From assembly GCA_013368315.1 (NCBI GenBank), contig JAACJM010000098.1, forward strand, positions 186,001-250,000: a stretch of 64,000 nt of DNA, written 5' to 3'. This DNA is from Tetrapyrgos nigripes (taxonomy: Eukaryota > Basidiomycota > Agaricomycetes > Agaricales > Campanellaceae). Made by a program: the position numbers and the translations under genes. The notes beneath the pieces are model-generated. The model did no database searches and was not told the DNA's origin. It was given only the letters and a program-made list of their open reading frames with translations. Positions 1-14,237 of the stretch are shown here, one piece after another (within the stretch, counting starts at the first letter, position 1; each line of letters starts with the position of its first letter).

Positions 1-3000
1 CCCCTCTGGCCCTGGCTGGGATTCACTGGATAATCTTACAGCGTGTATGTAACATGGCAGGATTTCAGCCATTCACTACACCATATCTTCAAGCCGTACA
101 TCGTCGGTGAACGGATGCCATAAGCCCTTGTCGTCATACTCAAGCGATTGTACACACTTTTGGCGGAGAGGAGTCTCAATCTATGGTATTAGCTAGAGTT
201 ATTCGCCTTGGCAAGGCCCGGTGACACTGTGCGCGTAGCGTGGCTAGGATACCAACTTCAATATCGACGTACTTACCTTCTTGCCCAGCCCTTTCTTAAG
301 GCGATATATACATTTAATCGTGATCGTGAGCTTACTTTACTGAGTTCAGTAACTCAAGGCAGAATCTATCAGGCATACTATCTATGTATGTATGCGTATG
401 CTTTCAATGCCACGCTTCACCAAAGCTAATCGCTCTCTACATATAACCTTGTCTGATCAATTCATTGGCAAGCAATTTCTCATTCCCATTCTCCATGATC
501 TTCTCGTTGACCGAGAGAGAATCGCAGAATCGCAGAATTGCTATACGATCATGATCTTAAGTATACAAACTCTTTGGTGATCATGATCATGCTCTCATTC
601 AATCAATGCAAAATGGTTTCAAACTCCTTTCATGGCCACCTACACGTTACCGTATACGGTGTCCAGATTAGGATGAAGGGATCCAAGACAAAGTCTCACT
701 ATTCGTATATGGTAAACGTAAGTTCCTTTCCGATCCGACGCTGGCAGCATGTTCGCAGCCAGTTTTAATGTTTTCTACCTCCTACGCGCCGCGCACGTCG
801 TCGTCGCGCCCCTTCATCCCGATTCCCCTTCTGCAGCCGCAATACTGATCGCATCTCTTTAACAATCCCCTTGGAGCAACCGAGTTCCTGTCAGAGGATC
901 AGCCCGACACTTCCGATCGTCAGTACTACATACTCAGTATCCAGTATCCAGTACTCGTTCATGGGGCTGTACATTGGGCAATGGGCATTGATTAGATATC
1001 GCCGGCTGGAAGTACTTCTCTATCTACTTATCTTCTGCAAGTAGGTGTAAATGCTTAATGAGACGGCAAGGAATCAAGGATACACAAGGTTCAACGAAGG
1101 ACCCTTGCAGATCACTGTGATGGCATATGGGTTTGATATGGGCACCGGAAGAGCGATTCTGAAATTTACGCTCGATATCATCATACAAAGTTTAGAGTGA
1201 ATTCTACCAAACTTCTACATACAGTAGTGTTATGGGCCGATGGTAATCTGGACCTCGCCCGCCCCGACAGCCTGGGATGCACCCGTTGCAGCGCACACCT
1301 GGACCATCGTCATCGTCATCGTTGTCAAACGCTGGTCAGGGAGGCCTCCTCCTGTTAAGTATTTCCGTAGCAACGCAACGACAACGAGGAACAAGGGGCG
1401 GCGGCGGCGTTGAATTCTTCAATCTTGAACCACGCAAAAACCATGTTGTATATGCATGGCATTGCACTGGCATGGAGCTCGCCATTCTTGTCATCCACGA
1501 GCAACGGCCCGTGCACAGGGGTTAGTCGTACGTGTAGATGGCGCCGTTGAGATATCAAGCTATCAGGCCGCCGGCCCCAGGGTCGAAAGAACAACGAACA
1601 AGGACAAGAACATGCTACATGCTGCCTGACGAAATTTAAAGAACATGCTTGCTACTACCTCGTTGCATTGCACCTCGCTACTCATAACCGGTACGAATGA
1701 TTGCGCGCCCCTTGAACGGTGGACCTTTGCAAAGACTCGGAGTCAAGACCTCGCAGCAAGTCAATTGTAACTGAGTCACTGAGTCGGTACCTCGTAAGTG
1801 TACCTCAAAAATACCTCGAAATGAAATCTAAATAAAAAAATAGAAGGAGGGACTCCTCATGGTCTCCCCAGGCTCCCTTCCTATCAACTTTCTACGTTTC
1901 TACAATTCTACTCGCAAAGTTAAAGACTCCGTTGAAGTTCGAACTGAGGGAGAATCCCGTACGTACGTACAGCTGTTCCTTCCCATACAGTAACATACAC
2001 AGAGTCTATGAATGGTACTTGGAGTTGCTTGGAAAGAGTATTGTATGTCGAAGAAAAAGGTGAAGTTCTCGTTCACCAGAAATTTCCATTCCATCGATAT
2101 TGCAGGGCTGGGTGTACGTGTTGGCTGGCAGCGCGAAAGAACACAAAGTTGAGGCTCCGAGGTAAGAAGAATTCAACGACGGACCTAGGCTCGAGCTTCG
2201 AAATACACACATCACACTGACATTATAATGGTACGCATTTAGCGTAAGTAAGTAAGTTACTCTAAACAGCAGCAGCCAGATGACGAGTTTTCACAAGTCA
2301 CAACTGACCTATTCATCAAGTATTGACCAAGTATTGATTCTGTACGAGTTCTCCGCACCCGCATCCGCATCCGCATCCGGCTTCTTGGAAGTTCTCGCCT
2401 GCGATAGCCCTGCTATCGCTGGTGCATCAGTATTGCAAAGTTGGAAACAGTGACGACCATGGGTGTGTACTTGGAGAACTAGTCAATGATGATGCAGAGT
2501 TTCGAGTACTTCTTACCTACACGATGATAATGCAGTCGCACCACCATCATACTTACCTTGTATCTTGTTTAAAACAGGTGCCAAACGGAGCCCGACGAAG
2601 GCTCTTGAAGCAAAGACAAACGACGTCATCTTTGACTATCATATTTTGTTCCCCTGGCCAAGAAATCGAACAGCAAGTGTTGTTAAGAAATAGAAGATGT
2701 GTATCGTAGTCTACGATTCGGGACAGGTCAAATTGAAGTTCTTCAATGAACAGATACTGACAAAGTGGCGAAGTGGCGTTTGACTCGTTTTTGCGTTGAG
2801 ACTAGACTTTGACTTGGAGTAAGTCGGCATTCGAGATTGCCAATGTCTTGGAGTTGATTTCACGTTCTCGTCAGAAAAGGAAGGGGATCATCAGCGAACT
2901 GTGACACTGGCAGGCAGAAAAGTTGAATACATAGTTGATTCTTTGGAAATTTCGGTTGGTGTACAAGGAAGTGATATTCGGCGACAATTGGTTCATGTAT

Positions 3001-3570
3001 ATTAACACGGGAGGGCTCACGGTATGAGCTGGGTAAATCATCAAGGACGAGGGTAAAAACGCACCATGGACCATCTGCTTCTAATAGATATGTTCAAGGG
3101 CAAAACTGTGAATGATATGTATCAAGGGTAGATACGCCGAAAGCGAATGGATTTGGAGTTGCGACCATGAGCTTTTGGACCTGCAAGACATCAAGCAGGA
3201 CAGGGTGGCCCGTGGATGGAAAAAGTCGAATTGACTTGATGTACTCGTAGAAAGAGGATGATCATCATGTGCGGATGTTAAACACCGTCAAAAAATTGAT
3301 TTTTCCCAAGGGGAACGTTTCCTGGCCAGGAACTTGCGAATGTAAACAAGCAGAGGGTCGCAGAATGAAAAGAGGCCGAAGGGAGGGATCCCTGGGAATG
3401 GGATTACGGTCGGATTCGCGGAGCACGTGGAATGGCCAAATCTGGATGGAGGATCTGGAAATTCCAAAACCAAGATTGGCTTTCGTTTCTCAAGATTGCG
3501 ATCTCTCTTCTTGACGCTATTACGCCCTGGCTGAGCATACACGCTTTTCATATCTCCTCCACCTCTTGCC
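1..3570. other. Long gene-empty stretch upstream of the methyltransferase gene
   Basis: No reading frame here exceeds about 100 codons, none resembles a known family, and I could not chain short frames through plausible GT...AG introns into a protein. The only visible structure is short simple repeats: a CATCCG-type hexamer run near 2350-2380, a CATCGT run near 1303-1325 and GTAAGTAAGTAAG near 2245. The right end must contain the promoter of the gene starting at 3627. Whether non-coding transcripts lie here cannot be judged from sequence. Confidence 0.6.
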
Positions 3571-3577
3571 TATAAAA
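3571..3577 (+). promoter_or_regulatory. TATA box of the methyltransferase gene
   Basis: A perfect TATAAAA lies 50 bases upstream of the proposed ATG at 3627, followed by a pyrimidine-rich leader. A TATA box this close implies a very short 5' untranslated region, which is common in fungi. This is a sequence-only call. Confidence 0.45.
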
Positions 3578-3626
3578 TGTCTCCCCACAAGTCCTCTCGT
3601 TCCATATTCCCCCCGGTCATCCAGCA

Positions 3627-5640
3627 ATGCCTTCTGTACAACCTCCCTGTGGCCCCTTCCCCCAGTCTGCGTCCAAGGCTCTCAAAACAACATCGACATC
3701 CCTATTTTCTTCTTCGTTAACTAGTCCTCGTTCATGGCTCGTCTCTTTTGGTACATCTCGTTATCTCTCGTACTGTCGATCAAAGCCTAAACTACGCCTG
3801 CTCTAGCTCGTACATCCATCACTTCTGTTCTCAGTGACGCTATTCGAATCGGATACCTCACTATCTACGACTACGACAGCACACACAGCTACGGACGAGA
3901 GAGAGGCGTCAATGACGTGTGGCTACGCGTCCTCAATGACAATTTCTGGCTTCGCATCATGTTGTAAGTTGTCCATCCTCCCCGCTTGATTGATAATTCG
4001 CTAATTTTAACCCTATCGCAGCTCCGGAGATTTGGGCTGTGAGTTTTCTCTTTGTACAGTTATCAACTGATCACCAGGCTCATCGACCGCATAGTCAGCG
4101 AGGCATACATGATTGGAGACATGGAAGTCAGCGACCTCAAATCAGTGATGAAGGTGAATACTTATTCAGTTTGTCCGCTTTCAAGACGCGTTCTAACAAC
4201 GACCCCCCTATGTTAGCTCTGGCTCGACAACCAAGCAGCAATGGAGGAAACCCTTTCTTCAACATTCTCAAAGATTTCAGCTGCAGTATCTGGTCTCTAC
4301 AACTGTTTCCTTGGCCAAACAAAATCGCAAGCGCGTCTAAACGCCATTGCCAGCTATGATCAATCAAACGAACTCTTCAAGGTACGCTAACATAGATAAT
4401 CTCAAGTTTCTTAAATTAACCTAGCCTAATACTCTTATAGGCATTCCTCAGCCACGAGATGATGTATTCTTGTGCACTTTGGTCTGATGCAGAAGGTGGT
4501 GTCCGGGGCGATTTGGAGATGGGTCCAACGCCAGGTGACCTCGAAGCCGCTCAACGAAGAAAAATCCACCATGTACTCCGCAAAGCCCGTGTCAGACCTG
4601 GTCATCGTATCCTTGAGTTCGGCAGTGGATGGGGGGGTCTCGCCATTGAGGTAAATAGACTTTTTAGCGCGCACATAGGGGATTCTTTTTGATTAACTCC
4701 TCATTCTCAGGCTGCGAGGACTTATGGCTGCGAAGTGGATACTCTAACACTATCAATAGAGCAAAAGAAGTTGGCGGAGGAACGTATCAAAGCTGCTGGT
4801 CTTGAAGGCCGGATACGTGTTCACCTTATGGACTACCGAGAAATCCCTGCCCATTTTGAAAAGGCTTTTGATGCCTTCATCAGTATTGAGATGCTGGAGG
4901 TCAGTAATATTGTCTCAATATCAATCAACCCACCAACTGACTCCTTAAACCCACAGCACGTCGGCTCTAAGCACTACAACACATACTTTAAGCTCGTCGA
5001 TTTCGCCCTCAAATCGTCAAATGCTACAGCGGTTGTCAGCGCATCAACCTTCCCCGAGTCTCGCTACACAGGTTACCAGTAAGTTTGCCGTCACTACTAT
5101 CATTCTATCTACTCGTCGATATTAACGAAGCATTTCATCTGTCTCTACAACCAGGTCTGAAGACTTCATGCGTCGATACATGTGGCCGAACTCCTGTCTT
5201 CCTAGTGCTACTGCTCTTATTACAGCAGCCCAATCTGCGTCTCAGGGCAGATTTACCTTGGAGGGTGTCGAGAACCACGCAGCTCGTAAGTCACGGTCTG
5301 GTTGCAAGAGTTCTTAGTGTCTAATTGGCTCTTCTTCTCTCTAGACTATCCTCGTACACTCCGAGAATGGGGCAGGCGGTTAGACAAAAACCTGTCTCAG
5401 GATATAATTTCAAAGGAGTACCCTTCCTTACGAGATCATCTAAACTACGACGCATTCGTGAAGAAGTGGCAATACCTCTTTGCATACGCCGGCGCTGGTT
5501 TCGCCAAAGGCTACATCACTTGCCATATGCTGACTTTTAGTAGAGAAGTGAGTTATCTTTGTCTTTACTTTGACTCTTGTGTGTTTCGCGTTTCTGACGT
5601 TTGCTCCCTCCAGAACGATATCCCAGAGTTCTGCGACTAA
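3627..5640 (+). CDS. Cyclopropane-fatty-acyl-phospholipid synthase-like methyltransferase
   Basis: SAM-dependent methyltransferase of the CFA synthase family, which transfers a methylene group to an unsaturated acyl chain in membrane phospholipids. Eleven exons (3627-3750, 3807-3963, 4022-4038, 4095-4153, 4217-4381, 4441-4650, 4711-4899, 4957-5078, 5155-5285, 5345-5547, 5614-5640) join in frame to 467 residues. The SAM-binding motif LEFGSGWGG sits near residue 235 and is followed by the family blocks DYRE, SIEMLEHVG and FAYAGAGFAKGYI. The N-terminal third holds the usual lipid-binding part (SEAYMIGDMEVSDL). The length suits the fungal branch, whose Coprinopsis member Cfs1 is needed to start fruiting. 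Splicing at 3751 joins the TATA-proximal ATG in frame, which fixed the start. Fungi often have several paralogues, so orthology to Cfs1 itself is not claimed. Confidence 0.9.
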
Positions 5641-8213
5641 GTAAACCTGGGCAGCGAGCGGGCTCGGAACAACCCAAAAGAAGACCACCATTCAGCATTC
5701 GAGTTTCATATTATGTTATTAACGACAACGACATCTCTCATACGCTTACCGTTACGCCTTGACGTCTCATTCATGATCATGTCTTGAGCATCGCAACGCA
5801 ACACTTGGGTATCCTTATCATTATTTTTTCCTTCATATTCTTTTCCTTCTATTTTCGTATCTCATCTCTACTCTATCTGCCTTAGACTTGGTCTGTGGAA
5901 ATCGTATACTCCCTGACCAATCCATCTGTACGGCTTACTTCCCTTCCTACATATACCTACGTCTCTCATACCAGTCTCCCACTTATGGACCCCATTCCCA
6001 TTTGCTTTGGCTCAGTTACTTTGTGGTGGAACAAAAAGGGACACTACACTATAATCTAGACCGGCGTACTTACACGCGTAGTACGCCTTCCTTGTGCGTT
6101 TTGCTCTCTATAGTAGTACAGTAACAATATACATTGTATACAACAACATTACCTTCTACATCCGCCGTCAGGCTTCATGTTTCAGCCGGCTGGGCCTGTT
6201 GCCTGTTGCCTGTTGCCCGTTATCATCTCATCGATTTCATTCATGATGCATGATTCAGATTCATGATCTATTCGGATACCAGAATTCTTCCTGTTGTACG
6301 ACCCTCTTGGGACTTAGAATTTTCACTGACGCGTGTCGCGTAACTATGCCTTCTCGCCATTTCACTGTATTCACAGCTTCAGATCCCCTCCCTTGTATTT
6401 TGCCTGTGGCAATCTATGAAATCTGTGAGTCACCGAGTCAGTACTCAGCCTGCATCTGGTGACAGGCCCTGCAACTCCGACCATTATTCGCGGACTCCGC
6501 CGAAATTTTATCACCACCCAACCCGCACGGACTAAACAGCATCCCTTTTGGTTATTACAACCACCGAGATGGAGATCATCGAAGTCTCATGATGACGAAT
6601 TGCAATTGACGATGATCCCCAGTACCATGGCCACGCACGCACAGGCACACTATTCCTGGATCCTGCTTCCTTTGACCGCCGGTTTTCTTTTAGATTTTGC
6701 TTTTGCTTTCCTAGAGATGTGAGACGCAGTGGCACATTATTTTCACTGGCAGTATGATGTCGGCTTTTCTTTTTTTGATTTCGAGGAATGTCCTACGACA
6801 CTTTACAGGCGCCGATCACACTGACCCTTGTGCGGGATGTGTCAGTATGATGTCGGCCTTTTCGTCTTGCGTCCGTTCTGTCTTTGTTTTGTACATTCGC
6901 TGGTCAAGTTCGTAATTAGTTAGTTCGAGGGACTTCTTGCAGATCTTTTTATGGCCCTTCCATTCAGTCTGTCGAGACGGGGAACAACACTAATACTTAC
7001 GAGGATCCTCAGGCTAACCATTAATGGACTTCGAGTTGAACGTCCTGGCCCTCCTGATTGCGATTTCAAGTTTAAAAGGTCCCTGCCGTCACGGTTTTCC
7101 GAGAAATTGGACAACTGACCATGTAAGTATGTACACTTCAAATCAAAGAGGGGCCTTGGGGGTTAGTATTGGCCGACTACCCATTGCCCAACGGCTCTGC
7201 GGGATGCCTGATATCCGTTCAATGACAGAAAGAGACAAGTATAGCCGTATAACATATCCCATCCATTCACCGGTAACTTTCCGAGGGTGTAGAATGCTCC
7301 AACGCATGGAGAGCTTGAACCACAAGACAACTTGATATAATGGGAAGGATGTTAATCCATGAAGCGTTGAAGTGAGTGAACCTGGATCTCATTCAATGAG
7401 GTGAAGAAAGACGAAGGTTCTGAGAAGCAGACCAAGCCTATTTACCCAGCTGTTACAGCAACATAACCACCTCAAGTAGTAGACGGCGAATCGGAGAAAA
7501 TCACTCACTGATTATCGGGCGAGCTTGAAGACTATGAGCATGATTAAAAGATGGCTTGATGACCCTGGAGCGGTCTTAAAAGCCACCGTATACTGTCTGG
7601 AAAAACTAGAACGCCCGGGATTGAGAGGGAATCCCGTACATCATCATCCTGTCCCAGCGAATGGATCGTCAGACCTTCGGACAGCAGATCCAAATCTCTG
7701 TCCGGGTGCAGTTTTATATGATGTCAGGGTACAGTTACTTCTTGGCTTTCTTGTGAGTGCCAGTGCGTATCTTGCTTTCGAAAGGAAGCCACGACTGGGG
7801 TGTAGTGAGGTCTAAGTCTTGCTTCGCATTACAAGTGATGACGTGCTCGAAAATGGGTAGGATATAGAAATATAAAGAAATACGTCTGATTTCTGATACA
7901 TCAGAATCTAGAAAGAGTCGATAAGTTGATCTCTAGACACGATAGAAAATCGGAATTCCCCGTACAGAAATACCTTCCTGATTGCGACGATAAACCGTGG
8001 CCAAAAGCAAAAAGATCTCTTGGATGCACAACATGCAATCAGTGCTCTAGATTTAATCAAAGGAATTAGAGCAATTACAACTACTAGATGACTGGTATGT
8101 GATACAAAGAAAATATCCACCGAAAACGAGGGTAGGCAACAGCAATATATGTGGTAAATTAAGTCGTTAAATGAACCAAGCCAGATCTTACCAAAGAAAA
8201 ACATAGATAGAGG
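5641..8213. other. Intergenic stretch between convergent genes
   Basis: This is 2.6 kb between two converging genes, which is unusually long here. It should hold both 3' untranslated regions. Frames are short and unrecognised. Two copies of the 16-mer CAGTATGATGTCGGC(C/T) about 90 bp apart (near 6752 and 6844) and a GTTGCCT triplication near 6199 are the only repeats noticed. No gene is supported. Confidence 0.55.
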
Positions 8214-11200
8214 TCATGACTGTGAGCGAGTGGGATCCAGTTTTGCAACCCAAGATTGCTTCTCTTTGAGGTTTGGGGCAGCAAGGGCATGAGAGTTGGA
8301 AGATGTGAAAAGAGTGAAAGAAAATGGTTTCTATGACCGACAGTGAGTCGGAAGACGCAGAACAGGTAACTATGAGCTCACCCCTAGCAGCATCTCTTTG
8401 AGACGGTCACTCTCGACATTGACACCAGTGAGAGTTACTATTCCCACTTCTTCTAGTTCATTCGAGTGCGCATACATGTGCAGATACGGCCTACCAATGG
8501 AGTGATTAGACTGACACCCAAGTAGCAGTAACAGAGACCAACCTTCTCAGGACAAACCATCTCTTTTCCCAGGCATTTTGACTCGCGTCAGTGAGGATCA
8601 TTAGATAACCTTTCTTCGTGGGCCCGTCACTAGGAAGCAATTCGTATCTATTTGAGGGAATTTTGGCACAGAACACTCACCTGCGTGGTACAATTTTAGT
8701 CTCGGACATCAGTTTCAGGCCCTCCAGCGAATCTAGGTCCACCAGCTTCTTGGATGCTGGAATGTCCTCTTCGCTGGGATCTTGACTAAGAACAATCTAT
8801 TCCAAGAGTGAGAATGGTACTCCACTGAATGAAAACAAACCACACCCACATCTCCCATGTGTCCAAACTTGCGTTGCCACAAGTCGAGAGACTTCTTCAG
8901 AAGAGACTCTGCACGCCAAGCGAGAGCATCTGGCTGTATTGGTCGCGACGGCACCGAGGAAAGAATCACTCTGATAGCCTGAACATCAGCAGCTCTTCGT
9001 TCCATTGAGATCAATCGGTTATAGTCTTCCACGACAGAAATGCCACGAGGCCTCCAGATGCCGAGTGCTTCCTCACCCCTGACATACTTCTCAGCGGTGT
9101 CCAGTCTCCAGAGATCTTTGGGTGAACGTGTAAGAGGAGGAGTGAGTCGCACACGGAAGAGACTGCTGGATTTGGTCAATATCTTGGTCGACCCCAAGAA
9201 GGACAAGAATTTGGACGGCGGCCTAGCGTCTCGTGTCCCAATGGTGATTCCAATATCTATACTGAATTGGACTGGGTCGGCACAAGTCTCCACTGCAACT
9301 GACCAAGTGAGCTGTAACAGGATACGCTGGTTGGCAGCTGTGACCTTGTTCAGCAATATTGAGTCGTGTACACTAGAATCCCAGACAACCTGACCCGTTA
9401 TCATACCGGTCCCATCAGGCTTGAACTCGACTTCTTGGTCCTTCAGAAGAGGCAAGGTGACGAGCGGCTTTGAGGTGGAGTCATAGATTCGACCTTTGGC
9501 ATCCAACAGCCTGACGTTCCCAATACGAACTTTGATAAACTCTGTCCATGGGAATTGCTGTCCAGAATTCGACGATAATGATATCACTATACGTCGTTGT
9601 AGTCCTTGATGTATGCAGAAGCTCCCTGGGTCAAGAGAGCTCTGAGAGACTACAGGAACAGGCAAATAACGCCCATCTGGGCCAAGTTCGCAAAGCTGAA
9701 TCCACGCTACGACATCATGAGTTTGCTCGACGACGAAATCGGTTTCAGAACGCCGCATGTGAGGTAGACTGGGTGGACGACTATCAGATGAGGAACTACT
9801 GGAGTCTGAGCTTGGCAAAGGAGGATTTCTTTGCTCTCGCATTTCATCCCACCGTTCCAATCGCTCCAGGTAGGTGGGTGTCACAGATGCGAAGAACTCG
9901 ATGGGAGCATAGCCTTGACGAAGGTGGTTAAGAACCTTCGTCGAGGCAACTATGGAGAAACTGCGGCGGAACCTGAGCTCTGATAGTGAGGACGACTCCA
10001 GGTCGACTAGTGTCGATGGGAACACCTCTTCGGAGGCGAAAGTAGGACCGACGAAAGACGACAGTCGGACTTGGAGATGCACCGACCGGAAGTCGTGGAG
10101 GGACAGTCCTTTAACAGAGTCAATGGTCAGGAAGAAGCTGAGTTTACTTCCCGATGGCAAGATGTCTGGGGCAGGGGATGCCGATCTGGTTGAGGGTGTC
10201 GAACCATTCAGATGCTTTTGCGAAAGCACCACATTGACGAGCTTGATGTCTACTCGGCAGGAACCAATGGCTTCGGCGGTATAACGGCAAAATATGGGGA
10301 CGGTAGAAGTTGACGACATACGACGGGATAGGGGAGCGAGAGAAATTAGTGCATTACCAATGAATGAGTACTCGGGTGGCGGTGAGTCATAAAAAGGTTC
10401 GTCAGATGAGAAGTGTTGGGTATAGGAGGGTCGGTCAATATATATTGTGAGATTCCGCATTCGCTGCAGCTGCTGCTGCAGGCGGTCTAGCGACCACGCA
10501 TAGACGGAATTGTGACGTTTGTCCAGAACTTTAACCGCGACTGAGGGTTGTGTAGCTGACCGAAGGACGGGGTCCGAAACGTCGCCAAACTGATCAAGTC
10601 CTGCTATGGTATCCACAGACGAGGCAGGTGCAGCAAGAGCACCCCCAGAGGAAATGGTGAAATTGTAGGACACTTCCTTGCCCAATTCCTTGCTGTTCAG
10701 TTGTTAGATAGTCACAACCTGTAGAAGACAAGCACGATCACACATACCTGATCACATTGGCCTCCTTTACCAGCACAGCACTCGAGAGCACAACCTCAGC
10801 CATCGAAAAGGAACGATGAGCTCTCCACTTGTCTAGAACCTTCCTTATAAGTCTAAGCTGCCGAGCAGTATACATGACCGGTTCAAAGTCCATAGATTCT
10901 AGATCAGTTTCCCCTCTGGCTCGAGCATCAATGAGACGTTTCATTTGAGCTTTCACGAGGCGCAGCTGATGTTCCATGTGCTCCTTCTCCTCCTTCAGCT
11001 CCTCCGCTTCCACTGAAGTCTCGGCGATGGCCTGTAGACGATTCTCCAGCTGATTCTGGACGTCTCTCAGCGGTTCGTTGAGGTCAGGGCTCACATGATT
11101 TGAGGCCATGTCAACAACGCTGGTATCGTCTGTGGTAGTCGCATCACTAGAGAAAGGTCGACCGCTCTCGCTCCAGACGTCATCTATACGACTAAGACTG

Positions 11201-14200
11201 CTTTCAGGACGCGGCTCCAGATGCCTCTCCCGCAGCGTTTTGGCTTTGCTGACCTTGTCGAATAATTTGTTAAGGTCGTCGTCCGGAAGATTATCAAGTG
11301 TAGGATCAAGACCCAGACGTGCAATAGCAGCTTCTCGTTGAGCAAACGTCCAATCAGCATCGTCTTCGTCAATGGGTGAGTCTGGAGACTCTGGACGTGT
11401 GGCAGGAGAACTCTCGCCGCCACCTTCGATTTCACCTGCTGTGACACTGAGATGAAGATTGGATTTCATGGTGGCACGATCCCGTTGCTTCCGGATTTCT
11501 TCGGGATTGTTGAACCGGAAAACATGATTGTCACCTATGACGGAATTAGAAAACATACTCATTTAGACGGAGTATGGCTTACCGAGAATGATACGGAAAC
11601 CTGAGCGAAGTTTGTAACCCTAAAGGAACGGAGTTCTATAAGAGCTGCGTTGCAAACGAGTCATGTTCTCACCTGTCCTGGTTGTATACGTTTGCCGTTC
11701 AAGAACTATGGCGAACATGCATGAGCCACTTGTCAACCAAGCACATTGCAGTCGACACGTACTGTGACACTATCTGGCAGACAATGAAGGAGCACTTTGC
11801 CATCCGTATTCTCAAAGTAGCAATGCTCCTCCAAGATCTTGTCACCACTCAGTCGAATAGCCGCCGGCTTGTCGCTGTCCAATCGGCCGACCTGGCAAGG
11901 GGAACAAATTAAACACTGATAGCAAAGTCGTGAAGAGATATCACAACGCACCATCGTTTGCCCTGGTTTGAGTTGGTAGATTAAACATTCACTCATGAGT
12001 GGATCTAGGGTAGATTCATGAGTCAATGGAAAGCCTCCGAAAGAAGAAGAATCATACTGACCCTCATTCTTTTCATGAAATTTTCAGACCCAGACGGTCA
12101 GCATGTCTGCCTTTGTCAAGAAGAACGGAAAGAACGCACCAGATTGACGAGATGAGGGATCTAAGAACATGCGGCTTCGTGAAAACAGATCTCGAGAGAT
12201 CAACGAGTTATGATACATACCTTTTTCGGCGTATGAACCCCAACCATGTTCTTCTCAACCGAGATACCCAATTCTTCCAGGGCCTTCTCACGTTCTTTCT
12301 GCACCTCTTGTGTCCTCACCAGCTTCTCTTCCCAAGTCTCGTTCAGACTTTGCATCAACTTCTCACTTTGTTCCATATGTTCCTGAAGTTCGGCTTTAGT
12401 GACCGTCTTAATCTGCCCATCCTTGGTCTGGTAAGTGACTTTCTGCTTCTCGGGAGGCACCTTCGGGTCAAATGTATCTTCTCCTGCGGAAGACGAGACC
12501 CGTGCTACAAGAAGACTGTATTTTAGAACAAGGGCCACAAAAGACATGTACACATGATGACGGACCTCTAAGCATTTCAAGTTCCTCTTTGAGTTCACGA
12601 ACAAGCTTCGCATTCGGATCCTCGTTGACAACGGCTTTGTTCTTGATCTTCTTTGCTTGATCTGCATATCGAAGCGTACTCAAAGTCTCCTCATAATCAG
12701 CTGGCGATATTGCAGCAATCATAGCAGTCTTTGAATTACCACCCAGACTATCTTTCAATAGCCATGTCAGAACCTTAATGGAGGGTTCAGTGCTATTGAA
12801 CCGCTGGGTATATCATCAAGACTCACCGAGTCACGATAAGGGACGAAGTCATCGCCCTTCCCCTTCTTCCCCTTCTTGCCTTCGTTCGCACTCGCGATTG
12901 CAAGAGAGGAAATGACCTTTCCAAGGGTAGTAAGTGATTTATTGATGTTAGCTCCTTCTTTCAGCCGTTGCCCAGTGGCACCAGTGGAGTTTGCTCGTTC
13001 GGAACCAGCCAGATCGATCAGACTATAGGAGAGTCAGTCCAGTCCAATTGCAGAGGCGCTGATACCAAGCTCACTTGATTCGTGATACTTTTTCAGTGTC
13101 TAGATTCGTGTCAACGTCGTGTCTCTTCATGGTCAGGAGGAGGGTAAAAACCGCATGCGAACGAGAGGAACTATAGACCAGATTAGCCAAGGGTCAATAA
13201 GTAAACAGAGATTTGACGCAGACGTTTCGTTCATATTCGTGGCCGCAACCGTACGCGCTTTGTTTCCCTCGTCCATGAGCGTCATCATTTCGTCGTAGCT
13301 GCCGACTACAAGCTTTGACAGATCTTCTACATATGGTCCTAAACTGGGATGCTCTCGCACACGCAAATTGCCCGTGTTCTTCGGGTTTAAGAGGTCTCGG
13401 ACTTTTTCGTTGTAAATCTGGTGAAATATAGTCAGGTTTAGGTCACAGAGACTTTTATTCTGTTACGCACTTCGATATACGAGACCTCAACCGTAAAATT
13501 GATGTTTGGATCCTTAGCCTTTCGATCCTCCACCCGCACAAACAACTCCGAACATGTAAGGGGTATAATTCCCTTGTCAGGACCATCTAGGAGAAATTGA
13601 ATAGAGGCAAACGTGAAAGACGAATATAAACGCACAACCCATCATACTAAAAGTCTAAAGGTCAGAAAACACATAAACGGACTGGGACTGGTAACACACC
13701 TGTAAGATTTCCCCGAACCTATTTGGAAGAATTGATTAGCGCTGTTCCATATACCACACTGAAAATCGTACCAGTTTGCCCATCTATCAAGCTATAGTCA
13801 GACAATACGCCTCATAAACATGAAATAATAACGCACAAGCCAAAATAGACGCATTGAAACCAGCAAAACCGTGGTCCAACAACTCCTTCCCCAAGTCGTC
13901 ATACAATGTTTGTTGCGAACAATAACCTGGCTCATCTCTAGGCCCAGCAGACCAATAACTCTTGTCGAAACTGAATGGCATCGTCTTTCGTTCCGTAGCG
14001 CGCTTGGCGTCTTGCTGCGAACCCACTTCTGGTGGATCTAGAAATGTCTGGTTGCCCTGCATTCTAATGAGAGGCTTTGCGCCACGCGCAAGCTCTGAAG
14101 GTAAAAAACCATTGAAGAAAATAGAAACAGGTGAGATTTACGCGGTTTTCGGTGGACAAGGTAGGAGACGGACCACGAGAGTTGAGGGGCCTGCATCGCA

Positions 14201-14237
14201 CGACGACTTTAATGTTACCATCACCACCCTCGGCCAT
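8214..14237 (-). CDS. Kinesin-3 (KIF1A/UNC-104/UncA-type) microtubule motor
   Basis: Plus-end-directed transport motor that in filamentous fungi moves endosomes and other vesicles. The many-exon gene starts with [19 protein letters not shown], the usual kinesin-3 beginning. The P-loop AYGQTGSGKSYSMMG is assembled across three tiny exons near 13.65-13.85 kb. Then come the switch region, the motor end ([19 protein letters not shown] near 12.65 kb), a coiled segment, an FHA region ([19 protein letters not shown] near 11.5 kb) and a 1.9-kb exon with the KIF1-type DUF3694 region. The last exons give a C-terminal PH domain: the [20 protein letters not shown] segment near 8.58 kb and [17 protein letters not shown] near 8.3 kb. 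The true stop is TGA at 8214-8216; an earlier TAG at 8370-8372 lies in the last intron. The PH domain and FHA identify the cargo-binding kinesin-3 class rather than kinesin-1. Confidence 0.92.

Noticed and set aside
2340..2385. CATCCG hexamer run as a telomere-like or CRISPR-like array
   Set aside because: Only about three perfect units; an ordinary microsatellite.
8370..8372. In-frame TAG that would end kinesin-3 inside its PH domain
   Set aside because: It lies in a good intron (GTGAGC...CATAG); splicing it out completes the PH domain with [15 protein letters not shown] and a later stop.
9040..10284. Several plus-strand frames over 100 codons at 9.0-10.3 kb
   Set aside because: They are shadows of the large kinesin-3 exon on the other strand.
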